Below are positions 22,175 to 34,040 of a stretch of 64,000 nt of DNA, one piece after another. The notes below the pieces were generated by a model, which was not told the DNA's origin, made no database searches, and was given only the letters and a program-made list of their open reading frames with translations. The position numbers and the translations under genes were made by a program. Positions within the stretch are counted from its first letter, which is position 1, and each line of letters starts with the position of its first letter. Source of the DNA: Papilionanthe hookeriana x Papilionanthe teres (taxonomy: Eukaryota; Streptophyta; Magnoliopsida; Asparagales; Orchidaceae); NCBI GenBank assembly GCA_022702705.1, contig CM040428.1, positions 57,144,155 to 57,208,154 on the forward strand, read 5' to 3'.

Positions 22175-23662
22175 ATGGCGATAGAAGACGAGGTGAAGCT
22201 GATCGGGATCTGGACAAGTCCCTACGTTGCGAGAGCAATGATTGCTCTCAATCTGAAGGGGATCGAATACGAGTTCCTCTCGGAGGATTTGCTGAACAAA
22301 AGCGAGCTTCTTGTCAAGTCCAATCCCGTGTACAAAAAGGTCCCTGTTCTCATCCATGGAGGTAAGGCTGTGTGCGAGTCCATTATTGTGGTGGAGTACA
22401 TCGACCAAGTCTGGGCTTCTTCTGGGCCTTCAATCCTCCCTGTTTCTCCTTACGATCGCGCCATCGCTCGCTTCTGGTCAGCTTATGTTGACGACAAAGT
22501 AAGTAATGTCTCAAGTAATTGCACCACCATAAACCCTGGAAGCATAGGTAAGATGATACGTATGTACAAACTAAAATTTAGCGTCTCTTTTGGGCTGCTG
22601 CAGGTGATTAAGAAGCAGTTGTGAAACTCCTGAAAAATAATCTGATCTTGCAAAAAACTGTAATGACTAATATAATTTTGTTTTTCTTGAAAAAGTTACA
22701 CCTCATGTAGAAAGTTATCACCACAATTAGTTAGAACTGATGAGAAAACGTTGATTCTAGCGTCAGCTTTTTTAAAAAACAGCTAAAACACAATTTATCC
22801 AAACAAGCACAACTGTAGAACGTTATCGCACCGCTGCCTCAAATTGACCCTAAGTTAGAAATATAAATATATAGGAATGGAGTAGTATGTATATAATTTC
22901 AATAAATATTTAATTTCCATGTTTTTTTGTTTGAAAAAAAAAGAGATTTTAATTTTTGTGAGGAGAAAATATATTATTTTTTATTAAATTAATTTTCTAG
23001 TAATTTAGTTGAATTTAGGAAAAATAAACTAAAGTATATGTAAATTTTCTTTCAGATAGAAAAATTTTAAGAATAGAAATTTTTTAAAATTTAATATTAA
23101 AAATGACAATTAAAATAAAATAGTAAAAAAGAAGAAGAAAATGTATATGTTTGTGAATATTTGTAACTTATTTATTTATATACGCATTAATATAAGCAAG
23201 TTTTATTTTTAAAAACCTGAATATTTTAAATGATTTAATATGCATACCACTTAATTTCTATAAATTTCCCCATATTGGCAGTTGATTCCTCCGATTCGAG
23301 CGATAGCGTGGGGTGAAGATGAGAACAAGAAGGCGGAGGCGAAAGAGCAGCTGCTCGCCGCAATGCTGCAGCTAGAAGAGGCTTTCGTGAAGTGCAGTAA
23401 GGGGCGGAGCTTCTTCGGCGGCGACAGCATTGGCTTGGCAGACATCACCCTCGGTTCCTTCCTTAGTTGGCTGAAAGCTATCGAAATTATAAGTGGAATA
23501 AACTATGTAGATGGGAGGAAGACACCTCTGTTGGTTGAGTGGGCGGAACGCTTCCGTTCCCATGAGGCCGCCAAGGATGTGCTGCCTGACGCTGAGAAAT
23601 TGGTGGAGTACAGGAGGGATTTGAAGGCTCGTCGTGCAGCTGCAGCTGCTCTATCCAAATGA
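22175..23662 (+). CDS. GSTU: Tau-class glutathione S-transferase B (two exons)
   Basis: Join 22175-22498 and 23282-23662; 234 aa. The catalytic Ser15 lies in WTSPYVAR. Glutathione-site motifs are KKVPVLIHGG and AVCES. The C-terminal helical domain has SFFGGDSIGLADITLGSF and LVEWAERFRS. The intron (783 bp) has GTAAGT and TTGGCAG and is phase 0 after DDK, as in A. Exon 1 differs from A only at residues 12 and 14. Both exons are intact, so the gene is likely functional. It would act in the cytosol in glutathione conjugation or peroxide detoxification. The substrate cannot be read from sequence. It lies in the same orientation as A, C and D. Confidence 0.93.
22578..22853. mobile_element. Tourist-like MITE in GST B intron (shared with A and C)
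   Basis: Left end TTAGCGTCTCTTTTGGGC and right end AAATTGACCCTAA correspond to the older MITE in the GST A intron. The internal sequence aligns as well (CAAAAAACTG, then GATTCTAGCG(T/G)CAGCTTTT). It lacks the younger insert seen in A. Confidence 0.5.
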
Positions 23663-24039
23663 AGAATTTAAGATGGATGGAGATGATATATTGGAATTAG
23701 TGCTTGTTGTTTCGTTTCTGAATAGTGCTTACTCTTCTAATAATTTCAAAAAATGTATTGTGAAGTTTTGTAGATTAATGTTCTTATTTACAAAAAGGAA
23801 TGGGCTTCTAATTTATGTAATTCCGCAATTACGTTAGCAACCATATCCTCAGCTTGCGACTAGGGCTATGCATTTAGAAAAACTTATTGTATCAGGTGTC
23901 CTGATGTAATTTTGCATTAAAGTTTCAATCAGGGTCTGTCATGCGTACATGTAGACCTACCCATGTATTAAATTGGGGACTTATTTGTACACATGATAGA
24001 TAAATATCGTGAATTCTAAAAACATATTACAACCACATT

Positions 24040-24838
24040 TCTTATTGCACAAACATTTTCCACAACTTCCACAAACTTCATAAATCAAACTCCATAAATT
24101 TCCATAATTTCCACAAATATTCCTTAAGCTCCGCAAAGTTCCTCAAATTTCATAAGGTTTCCCACAATTCTATAAACTTCCTACAAATTTCATAAAGCTC
24201 CATAGTTTCTCATGATCCTTCCACAAATCTCCACAAATTTTACAGTCTCTACAAACTCCTTGAACCAATTTCCATAAATTTTCAAACTTCCGCAAATCTT
24301 CCCCAAAATTCCATAATATTTCCACCAATCCATAAAGATTCCTTAAATCCTTAAGGTTTCCATCAATTCCCTAAAGTTTCCATTAAGTCATAAAGTTTCC
24401 GCAAATCCCTAAAGTTTCTACAAATTCCCTAAAGTTCCCACCAATCTATAAAGATTCTGCAAATCCCTAAAGTTTCCACCAATTCCCCAAAGGATCCGCC
24501 AATCCATAAAATTTCCACAAATCCCTAAAGTTTCCACTTTATCCCTAAAGTATCCAACAAGTCATAAAGTTTCCACAAATCCCTAAAGTTTCCACCTTAT
24601 CCCTAAAGTATCCACAAAGCCATAAAGTTTCTGCAAATCCCTAAAGTATCCATCAATCCATATAATTTTCACAAGTCCCTAAAATTTACACCTTATCCAT
24701 AAAGTATCCGCCAATCCATAAAGTTTTTGCAAATCCCTAAAGTTTCTACATAATCACTAAAGTATCCACTAATCCATAAAAGTTTCCGCAAATTCTTAAA
24801 ATTCCCACAAATTCCCTAAAATTTCTACAATCACCAAA
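24040..24838 (+). repeat. Minisatellite, ~18-bp unit TTTCCACAAATCCCTAAAG
   Basis: Dozens of imperfect 17-20 bp units alternate TTTCC(A/G)C(A/C)AATCC with (C/A)(T)TAAAG. Order degrades towards the left end (24040-24300). Many units include CCCTAAA, which equals the plant telomere heptamer, but the period is not 7. Non-coding. Confidence 0.85.
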
Positions 24839-25300
24839 GTCTTTCTGTTTCGTTTAGATTGGAGTTGAAGCTTCTTCGAATCGGTAATGGCTCCTAAGAC
24901 AACATATGATAGCTTTCTGACTAGTTCAAGCCCAGATGTAACTTCCCTAACGGTATTCCTGGTCTAGTCTTTCTGTTTCGCTTAGGTCTGAGAAGAAGTT
25001 CACTTCAACTCTATAATGGCTTCGAAGACAATAAACAATATTTGTTAGATTAGTTCCAGCTTAGATGTAACAACCCCAACGATATTCCGGGTTGGTCTAG
25101 TCTTTCTATTTCATTTAGTTCTGAGAAGAAGTTTAATTTGATTATGTAAATGACTCCTAAGACAACAGGTGAAATTTGTTAGATTAGTTCTGGCTCAAAT
25201 GTAACTTCCTCAGCGGTATTCCGGGTTGGTCTAATCTCTCTGTTTCGCTTAGGTTGGAGGAGAAATTTGCTTCAACTCTGTAATAGCTCCTAAGAAACAG
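24839..25300 (+). repeat. Satellite-like tandem repeat, ~131-bp unit, 3.5 copies
   Basis: Units start at 24839, 24967, 25100 and 25234 with (G/A)TCT(T/C)TCTGTTTCG(C/T)TTAG, giving periods of 128, 133 and 134 bp. Each full unit contains GA(A)GAAG, ATGGCTCC/TTCGAAGAC, GATGTAAC and ATTCCGGGTTGGTCTA. The last unit is partial. Confidence 0.85.
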
Positions 25301-25753
25301 ATTTTCGATAACTTTTTAAAGTCGACAATCAAATCTCTAATGAGAACTTCTTCAATAAAAAGTATATTTATACACACACACACACATATATATATATGAT
25401 AATAACAAACAAAATCTTGAAACATAAACCAAAAGAAAATTGCATTCAATCATTCTAATTAAATATCTCAAAATTCTCATGAAAGTCAATGACTGATACT
25501 CGTGATACTTTATAAACGTTCTCCTAAAAGAAAATTCAACGCTAAACTTGACAGCTTGAATTCACAACTATAAATTGAAAATACATCTGCTAATCCTCAA
25601 CGAATATCCAACCTCACTTTAATTCAAATTCAACCTTTTGGTTTGCTTCAAATATTGATATTTATACATTATTTATAGTCTATTAATCACTTCGGTCAAC
25701 GCTAATAGGCGTGGCATGCTTGTGCAGCCCACTACACCTATTGGGCGTTCTTT
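25301..25753. other. Non-coding spacer
   Basis: No gene seen. A short CA/TA microsatellite lies at 25371-25398. Confidence 0.4.
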
Positions 25754-26340
25754 TGTTGACCTCATTTTTGTTGAGGTCACTTCCTCTTCTTAGAACATAA
25801 AATCTAGCCTTAGGATTTCCCGTTTGACTTTCTTAGAGGATTAGTACTGGGGCCCACACACTTTTAGATATTCAAACCACCTCCTAGCTCTTTTGCGAGG
25901 CCTCAAGTGTGTGGTTCCAAGCACTCAAATTTAGTTGCAAGACCTAAGAACAAGTATGTGAGGGCTCGAAGAGAGTTCCCCAAGGATTTCAAACCCTTAG
26001 GAGACCCACTGTGACTTTCGAAAGTATTCATGATACACGGGCACCCCGATTCACAATTCACATGTTCATTGCACAAAAATATCAAAATTCACATCATCGA
26101 CACATGTAAAAGGTTTCACAATTATTAATCGCTGAAAAGATCGACCACGAACTAAAATTTTGAAGAACAAAAATTAATTTGACATTTTGATCTGATCATC
26201 GATGAGGCTATCTGAATGATCTCAAATGACAAAACGAACCTCGCCGACGCGTCCAGAACTTCGTATTTAGCTAGGGAAGACACTCATTTCGATATAATTT
26301 CGTGCACGAGCAAAAAATATGTAAGTCGGGAGATTTTGAA
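25754..26340 (+). repeat. LTR-like dispersed repeat, copy 2
   Basis: Starts TGTTGACCTC and aligns with 15359-15950 (see that entry). It is followed by a C/T-rich segment (26395-26510) that resembles 16010-16120. Confidence 0.5.
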
Positions 26341-26666
26341 TAATTAAACATTATAAAATTAACCAATTAACTAAAAAAAGGGGGGAATTTAAATCCCTAA
26401 GCATTCTTCACACGATGCCCTAACCCTCTCTCTCTCGGCTCCTCCTTGTTGCAAACCTTCGCGAACTGCTCGCCTCCTGCTTCTTCTCCTCTCCTCTCTC
26501 GAAGCTTTGGTACCTCTGATGAGCATCATCCATATTATTGTTGATATGGATGATGATGGAGTAGAGTTCATGCATGTTTATTGGTGTGTACCTTGATCTT
26601 TATGAGTTATACCATCCTGGTTTAACATTTATAATTCATTGAAATTTGTTTTTCCTGGGATATTAG

Positions 26667-26670
<4 letters not shown>

Positions 26671-26744
<74 letters not shown>
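26671..26744. repeat. (AT)n microsatellite
   Basis: About 37 uninterrupted AT dinucleotides. Confidence 0.95.
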
Positions 26745-26745
<1 letters not shown>

Positions 26746-29700
26746 GAAGGATTTGGTGTGAGAAGGGTAGAGCCCATTGGTATCACATTTCTTGGGATTA
26801 TTTTATTTTATTTTTATTTTTTTTTATTTAATGCGTTATCTTTTACTTCTATATGCTTATTTTCCTTTCTTTTATTTCAATCTGTAATCTTTTTAACTTC
26901 ATCGTTTCTTATTGTTTTCTTTTTGTGATTGCTCCACAATGATAGATTTGCTTTAAAGTTGTCGCAAACTACACCCTTGCATGTGGTACTCTTAAGACAA
27001 CTTTTATTTAGAAAAATTTGCATGCATACCACGCCATACTTATATGTATACACGTCTAATATCTATAGCTTGATATTTTGACTTAGAACGTTTTTGGTGT
27101 CATAAATCTATGCATGAAGAAGTTTATCTCTGTTTTAGAAAGGCATCCATGGCAGTCTTGTTGATGAGGTGTCAACAGATTTGAGTGATATGCTTGTAAG
27201 TACGAATGTTAATTGTTAAGATATGTGAATACCCACACAACATCTAATATGAAAAACTTTGGATTGCTTCCTATGCCACCTCTTTACTCTTTGTCTCTAC
27301 ACTCGAATGTATAAAGGAGAGAATGAGTGACACCCTTCAACGTCGTGCAAGTATCTCCTCATATAAAGCTTATGGGGCGTAACAAAATTGTAGACGCTAC
27401 GTAGATGGTATTAAGGTGCCAGGTAATATAGTTGTACAGGTTAAGTAGAGCTTCTAAGGATGTAAAGGCTTCAGGAGAAATGAAGCACTATTATGATGGG
27501 AAATTGGTCGATGGGGATTATAATGGAGGAGTTAATGTTATACATAAGAACAACACTGAATTCATGAAGTAGAGGCTATGATATTATTTGCTAGGTGCCA
27601 ATTCTGAGGATTATATTGACTTCTTTGGTGGATCTAAAATAGTAAAATTCTTGATGGTAATATTACTTGAAAATGCAAGGATGTGGGGATTATGACTAGC
27701 ACACTTGTTGACAAGTACCTCGGCAAGGATTTTGGCCTCGATGACGGACATTATGCATGAATGGGGTTGATCACGGGTTTCTTCTTGGTGCTTTTATGTA
27801 CATACCATTCAATTCATATGTATTTACACTGTTAACACCAAAGACTCAATCTTTATATATAGGGACGATTACATACAGATCACCTGAAACATGCTATTTA
27901 TGAATCTAGCAATCACTTTCATCCATTATCGAGGTATTTACATACATACAATACAATTCTCAATTGTTTACATGCCCAACACCTAAACCTTCATATTTTC
28001 ATGCGCGCGCGCGCACACATATATATATGCTTTAATCCTTGACAATTTAATTCTTATGTGTATATATTTAATAGTTAAACTTTATTGTCTCTTTCTTTTG
28101 TTATACAATTCAAATATTGTTGAGCCGTATAGTTGGAATGCATACTAGTAGATATGAAGATACATACACTTACCTGAATATGTGCATTCGTTCATAAATT
28201 TTTGATCCTGCTCGATTCAATTCATTTTATTTTGTCTTAAACCCAGCCTAGGTTCGCTACGAGTTGTTCTTTGTTCGTCACTCTCACTGCCAATATTCAT
28301 ATGCTTGCTCAATTCAATAAGGGATACCTACATACATACTACCCAAATCCTCTAATTTGCACATCTAACACATAAACTCTAAATTAACATCTATGACACC
28401 TACATATTTTATACCGCATTATAAATATCACCATTTTAATTGTTAAAAATGAAATACATCTTCTCAAGCATAAGTAGGGTGACATGTATGATGTAAAAGC
28501 ATAGCAATTGAGTAGTATTTACGCAGATCTTCCTAAATGCTCTTATATATTTACCTTAATATCAGTTGTGGAAATTTAGAAAACTTCACATATATTTGTG
28601 AAACTAGAAGTGCTCAAGTAGTGGGGTGCATTCAAATATGTGTGCCACTAGAAATGTTTATTGCAGCACCTTATGAAATTTGAAAAGATCTCAAAAGCTT
28701 TGACTCTTTCAAAAAGAATATATATATATATATATATATAAAATTAAATCCAATCAATAAATTTCAAATGATGACCGACCGAGTACGAGCAACTCCGGGA
28801 GAGATAAGGGAGATGACTAGATAGATCTCGTTGTATATCAACATCAATGGTAGATAGTATACCACTGCTCAGTCTAATTTTGAGTTGTGAACGCAGGCGA
28901 CAGGGAAGAAAAAATGGCAGAGCGTACGACTTAGGAGCAAAAGGGGATAATATTAAGGTTGAGCACCCTCGCGTAACTGTGGGTGGCCCTAGGTTGTTAC
29001 AAGCTCAACATGAGGAATTTGCCAGGTTGGTTATGATGGTGAATGAAGAGCTCTGATAGGTGCGTGAAGGCCAGCAGATAGCTCAACACATCTGACAGAG
29101 AGTTTTAATCGCCGAAGCAAGCGACATATGAGTGTTCTCGAGGAGGATGAGGAAAGAGAATGAGGAGCAAGATTAGGACTTTTATTATGTATTTGTTGAT
29201 ATTCCCCGGCTCGCCACAGCTGTTGATTACATTTTTTATTCATTTATGTTTAACTAAACATTCAATTTCTGTAGTTGTGAACTTTGAATACTTTGATCCG
29301 TCTATCTTTAGTTTAATTTGGTATCAAGTTGGTGATTTCCTTTATCAGTTCTAATCGTGGAAAAATGTTTTATTTTATTGCTTGTGTTTGTTCTGTGCAT
29401 GTATGTGAGAATTTAATCATCTTGCTATATTTTTTTTATTTTATTTTTGCTAGCATCGGAATATTTCAATGCTAATAGTGTATAATAATCAATTTGTAAT
29501 TGGTCGTTGAATAATTAAGCATCTAAAGTTATCTGACGCTAATTAATGTCGAATTTTGCCAATGCTAGTTAGCATCCACAAATATCGATGCTAATTAGTG
29601 TTGTCCAAGTTCGACGCTAATACGTCGTTAATATATCGTCGCCCGTTTTTCAAAGAAAATTTATATCGACGTAATTTTAAGACACAAATCCCGATGCAAA

Positions 29701-29790
29701 TAAAAATCAAACACAAAGGCTGACTTAAAATCAATTACCGATGCCCATGTAACGTCAAAATTATTTTGCTTTCAGTTACCGATGCCCTTG
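26745..29790. other. Eroded non-coding region, possibly a CACTA-type relic
   Basis: No long open frame and no recognised domain up to 28840. At 28847-29056 an open frame gives RLLQAQHEEFARLVMMVNEEL, then a stop, then (Q)VREGQQIAQHI. This is loosely like the glutamine-rich C-termini of plant En/Spm-type transposase proteins. At 29450-29780 the words GACGCTAATTA, TGCTAATTAG and CGACGCTAAT recur in both orientations, like CACTA subterminal repeats. The assignment is weak. Confidence 0.25.
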
Positions 29791-30044
29791 TGTCTGGCCA
29801 AGCCAGTCGCATTCTGGTCACTTGATTTGTCTTTATGATTTATTAGTCTTCATCTTTATTATATCTGGTTGGACGATTGGGACTCCGGATCTTCTGCTGG
29901 TAAGTGGTCTGTCGATGTACTACAACTCTATTGGCCTTGGTGGGCGCATGCAGTGGATATTCAATATTCCTGTAATTGTAATTAGCAAAGCAAACAGATT
30001 TTGACCCGCCACCGATACAGAGTCCACCCAAGACCGCTTTCCAA

Positions 30045-30127
30045 CGTCATCGCTCACGTCAATATTGAAAACCAGTTAACTAAGAAGGTGAAGATGGGAT
30101 CCGCCCATTGCATTCGAGTTTTAAATA
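30045..30127 (+). promoter_or_regulatory. GST C promoter: as-1 element and TATA-like box
   Basis: 30045-30061 has CGTCA, 7 bases, CGTCA (TGACG-N7-TGACG on the minus strand), identical to GST A over the element. TTTAAATA at 30120-30127 lies 71 bp before the ATG. Confidence 0.75.
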
Positions 30128-30197
30128 CCAGCGGAGGGAGGAAATCCAAATCATCACTACTGAACTTGAGCTCAAATTTCTTGATTTCAGAAATAAA

Positions 30198-31558
30198 ATG
30201 GCGATAGAAGACGAGGTGAAGCTGATCGGGATGTGGGCAAGTCCCTTCGTTGCGAGGGCAATGATTGCTCTCAATCTGAAGGGGATCGAATACGAGTTCC
30301 TCCCGGAGGATTTGCTGAACAAAAGCGAGCTTCTTGCCAAGTACAATCCCGTGTACAAAAAGGTCCCTGTTCTGATCCATGGAGGTAAGGCAGTGTGCGA
30401 GTCCCTTATTGTGGTGGAGTACATCGACCAAGTCTGGTCTTCTTCTGGGCCTTCAATCCTCCCTGCTTCTCCTTACGATCGCGCCGTCGCTCGCTTCTGG
30501 TCAGCTTATGTTGACGACAAGGCAAGTAATGAATTGCATATTTTGGGGCATTTACATTGTATAACCCAATTCCTATTTATTTATTTATGGGACATTGTAC
30601 ATTATAAGATGATATATGTAAAAACTAAAGTTTAGGACCAGTTGTGATTAAAAAATAACTGTGGAACTACTGAAGAATAATCCGATCTTCTAAAAATTTG
30701 AGATGATTATTATAATATTTTTTGAAAAGTCAGACTGCAGCTAAAAATTTATCACTGCACGACTGGTGGAAAATTATTAATTTCAGCGGTAACTTTTGAA
30801 AATGCTGTCAAAACGCAGTTTATCCAAACGGGCAAAACTGTGATGTGGTGCCGCACCTCTATCGCACCACTGCCCAAACATAATAGGAATTGCGTAGCAT
30901 GTAATTCCCATAAATATTTAATTTCCATGTCTTTTTTTGTTTGAAAAAAGAGATTTTTATTTTTGTGAGGAGAAAATATATATTTTTTATTAAATTAATT
31001 TTCTTCTATTTTAGTTGAATTGAGGAAAAATAAACTAAGGTATAATTGTAAATTTTTTTCAGATAGTCAAATTATTAAATAATACATTAACAATAAAGGA
31101 CAAATTCTAAGAACAGAAATTTCTTTAGAAATTTTTCAATATGGTCACTAAATCAGTAAATTTCCTCATGTTAGCAGGTGATTCCTCAGACCCGAGTGTT
31201 AAAGTGGGCTGAAGATGAGAACAGCAAAGCGGAGGCCAACGAGCAACTGCTAGCCGCAATGCTGCAGCTAGAAGAGGCTTTCGTGAAGTGCAGTAAGGGG
31301 CGCAGCTTCTTCGGCGGCGACACCATTGGCTTGGCAGACATCGCCCTTGGTTCCTGCCTTAGTTGGCTGAAAGCTATCGAAATTATAAGTGGAATAAACT
31401 ATGTAGATGGGAGGAAGACACCTCTGTTGGTTGAGTGGGCGGAACGCTTCCGTTCCCATGAGGCCGCCAAGGATGTGCTGCCTGACGCTGAGAAATTGGT
31501 GGAGTACAGGAAGGATTTTAAGGCTCGTCGTGCTGCCGCAGCTCCTCCATCCAAATGA
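30198..31558 (+). CDS. GSTU: Tau-class glutathione S-transferase C (two exons, GC-AG intron)
   Basis: Join 30198-30521 and 31178-31558; 234 aa. The catalytic Ser15 lies in WASPFVAR, with glutathione-site motifs KKVPVLIHGG and AVCES. The C-terminal domain has SFFGGDTIGLADIALGSCLSWLKA and LVEWAERF. The donor is AAG|GCAAGT, a strong GC-type donor, where A and B have AAA|GTAAGT. The acceptor is TTAGCAG at 31177, phase 0. Exon 2 starts VIPQTRV instead of LIPPIR. An in-frame ATG at 30108 lies within the leader upstream; the start at 30198 matches A and B. Exons are intact. It is a cytosolic detoxification enzyme, substrate unknown. Confidence 0.92.
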
Positions 31559-32087
31559 AGAAGGTCTAAAGAATTTAAAAATTTTATTTGTGTTGTATGG
31601 AACTTCTTAAGTTATTGGAGTCTTTGAAAATTAGCATTAGCATAAGAAGGAATGGGTGGGATTGTGGGTATTTTGAGTGGCTGATTTTATGTTGAGTTTA
31701 AATGATGGTTAGGTTGGGAGATATGATAAGTGTGATTTTTGTTAGAAAGGTTTATGTTAGTAATAGTTTGCAAGAGCTTTTATGGAATTTGGCATGGAAG
31801 ATTTGGTGTGGAGAGTTGAAGAATGAGGATATTTCAAGATAGACTTTTTATTACTTCTTTGCTTGATGGAAGTTAAGAGCTTATTAAAAGGCCCCATAAC
31901 ATTCAAGTAGAATGTGAAAAGATTATGAGAAAAGGAAACAATAATAATAATAATACTAAGTAGAAGCATATAATTTATGATATTTTTTCAAACTGTATCG
32001 ACATCAACTATATTAACACTCAAATTTATAAGCTTGAAAAGTTTTAGCAAAGTAAGAATTTTGATTCTTAGTGAGAGTTATAAGATA

Positions 32088-32092
<5 letters not shown>

Positions 32093-32124
<32 letters not shown>
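32093..32124 (+). repeat. (GA)n microsatellite
   Basis: Sixteen GA repeats. The paralogous position in GST A (14310-14325) has only GAGTGAGTGAGAGAGA, so the array expanded after duplication or shrank in A. Confidence 0.9.
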
Positions 32125-32128
<4 letters not shown>

Positions 32129-32354
32129 CGTGCACATTCAGTTCTTATTAAATGTAAAGTTTTTCTTCTTATTGATTAAGGGTTTGTTTATGGTAGTTGC
32201 GGCTTATTTAAAAGCTATTGCGCATAAGTTGTGCATCTTTTTTTTGTGGTTTGACAGTTGTTTCTAAACAAATGACATTTCTATACTATAGTGTTGTTTA
32301 TAATAGAACTGCTCATATTAACATATTCATACTTGAAAGCAAACATTCATTTCA

Positions 32355-33532
32355 AGCGGTGTTAAGGAGTTTCTAGAGTGTCTGTTAGCGTCTTGGTTTC
32401 CCTAGTAGTTTTAGAGAGTGAGTTTACTTAGTGTTAATTGTGAGGAATTCTTTGAGAGATTGTAAGAGTGGAAGGAAAGTGAGAGATTTCTTCCTCCTTG
32501 CCGCTTCGAAGGAGAATTATATGTGTTGTAAAGAAAGGAAGAGATTCAGAAGAACTTCAAGGAGTTTGCTTGGGGAGGAATTCGAGATAAATTGTATTTA
32601 ATTAATTTAGTTTGTATAACTTTGCTTTTATATATGAAATCCAAGTTTTGTCTTATATTCTCCATGAAATCTGAGTAGTTTATGTCTTTATCCTTATTTT
32701 GAGATTTTTGTGAAATGATGATTTGAATTAGTTGTGCCAAGAGAATGTTAAAGAAGTTGTGATAATCTTTTCACTTCAATCTTAATTTACTTTCAATCTA
32801 GTCAATTGATTTGTTAAAATATGTTGATTTTTACAACTAAAGTGAAGATTACATCCAAGATTCGGGGAGGTCAAAGTCCTTGAAAGTAGGGTGCAAATAA
32901 ATAGGAAAATATTATTTATCGGGCGTAGAATTGGAGATTTTAGAGTGACAGACTAAAATCCTCAATTTGGTCCTATCGTTTGGGTGCTGAAGTGTAGATG
33001 TTAGCTCTCAGGTGAGGGGAACGTGGGAGCTCCGAAGTGAGAGCCGGTATCCTCCCGACTTAGCCTCGGATTCGATAACCAAGCATAGGATTAGTCAGTG
33101 TTCTTTATGCCTGGACCAAAGGGTAAAGAATAGATATGCTCCTATTTGGCACAACACAGTTTTAAACTAATTCTAATTATCCATTCATTTAAATTTCTTA
33201 ACAAAGAGAAGGATGCTTGCTTATATATTGAACCTCACTTTATTAGTAAAAGTAGTTAATTGTTAGTAAAATTAGTTTATAAAAATTCCATCTTATTTAC
33301 GATTGCATATTAGTGACAAATAAACAATTTAATTTACAAGATCGTGATTCTGAATTGATTTCTATAATCCTAGTCCGTAGTCTCTAAAATATCCCTGTGG
33401 GATCGATATTCAGGACTCCATTAGAGCCCTGTATTACTTGAGCGATACATATACTTGCATTTATAAGAGTAACTCTGCGATTATTGAATATTTTTATACA
33501 CTTTTATATCAAATTCTTGCAATATTAAGTTT
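32355..33532 (+). mobile_element. LTR-like insertion flanked by an 18-bp direct repeat
   Basis: AAGCAAACATTCATTTCA occurs at 32337-32354 and 33533-33550, and the ~1.18 kb between them is absent from the paralogous GST A flank. The insert ends with ATCCCTGTGGGATCGATA..., then TATTACTTGAGCGATAC and ACTTGCA. These words are characteristic of the region next to the LTR in several plant Ty3/gypsy elements. No coding domain is visible, so it may be a solo LTR, a TRIM or a fragment. Confidence 0.5.
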
Positions 33533-34040
33533 AAGCAAACATTCATTTCACAGTATTTTGCTCTCTTCTCAAATAACGATTACTTTTGCCTTGCCCATTA
33601 CAACAACTAGCACGCAAAGCACTAAAGAACATCAATTCATTAGAGGAAAAAAAAGCAAGAAACATAAACAACTACAACTCCACCACCACATCACAACCAC
33701 CACCAACATATTTATCAACACATCACATTGCCTCATCACTAATACTATCTTCACCACCTCTACACAACATACAAACAATATCAATAGCACACCACCACCA
33801 TATGACTAAAACACCAACACCAACACCGCAATACCTCCTCTAAACCACACACCATCACTTCCACACCATTAACCACCGACATCAATAACACACACACTAT
33901 TATAACACCTTCACATCTTCTATCTCCACATCAGCACATCAGCTCCTCCAAACCAAACACCGCTAAAATCATAGTGCACCAACAACATTACACACCGAAC
34001 AACACTGTAATTTCCTTATGCCAACAACCATAACATAAAG

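Larger units (their letters stand above)
29810..34040 (+). repeat. Segmental duplication unit carrying GST C
   Basis: Paralogous to 10970-15358 across promoter, gene and 3' flank, including the CCA-rich stretch (33660-33930). An LTR-like insertion (32355-33532) interrupts it. Confidence 0.78.

Noticed and set aside
24040..24838. Interstitial telomeric array
   Set aside because: CCCTAAA is embedded in an 18-bp unit; there are no consecutive 7-bp repeats.
24040..25300. CRISPR-like array of repeats and spacers
   Set aside because: Repeat units are imperfect and adjoining with no unique spacers; the genome is plant nuclear.
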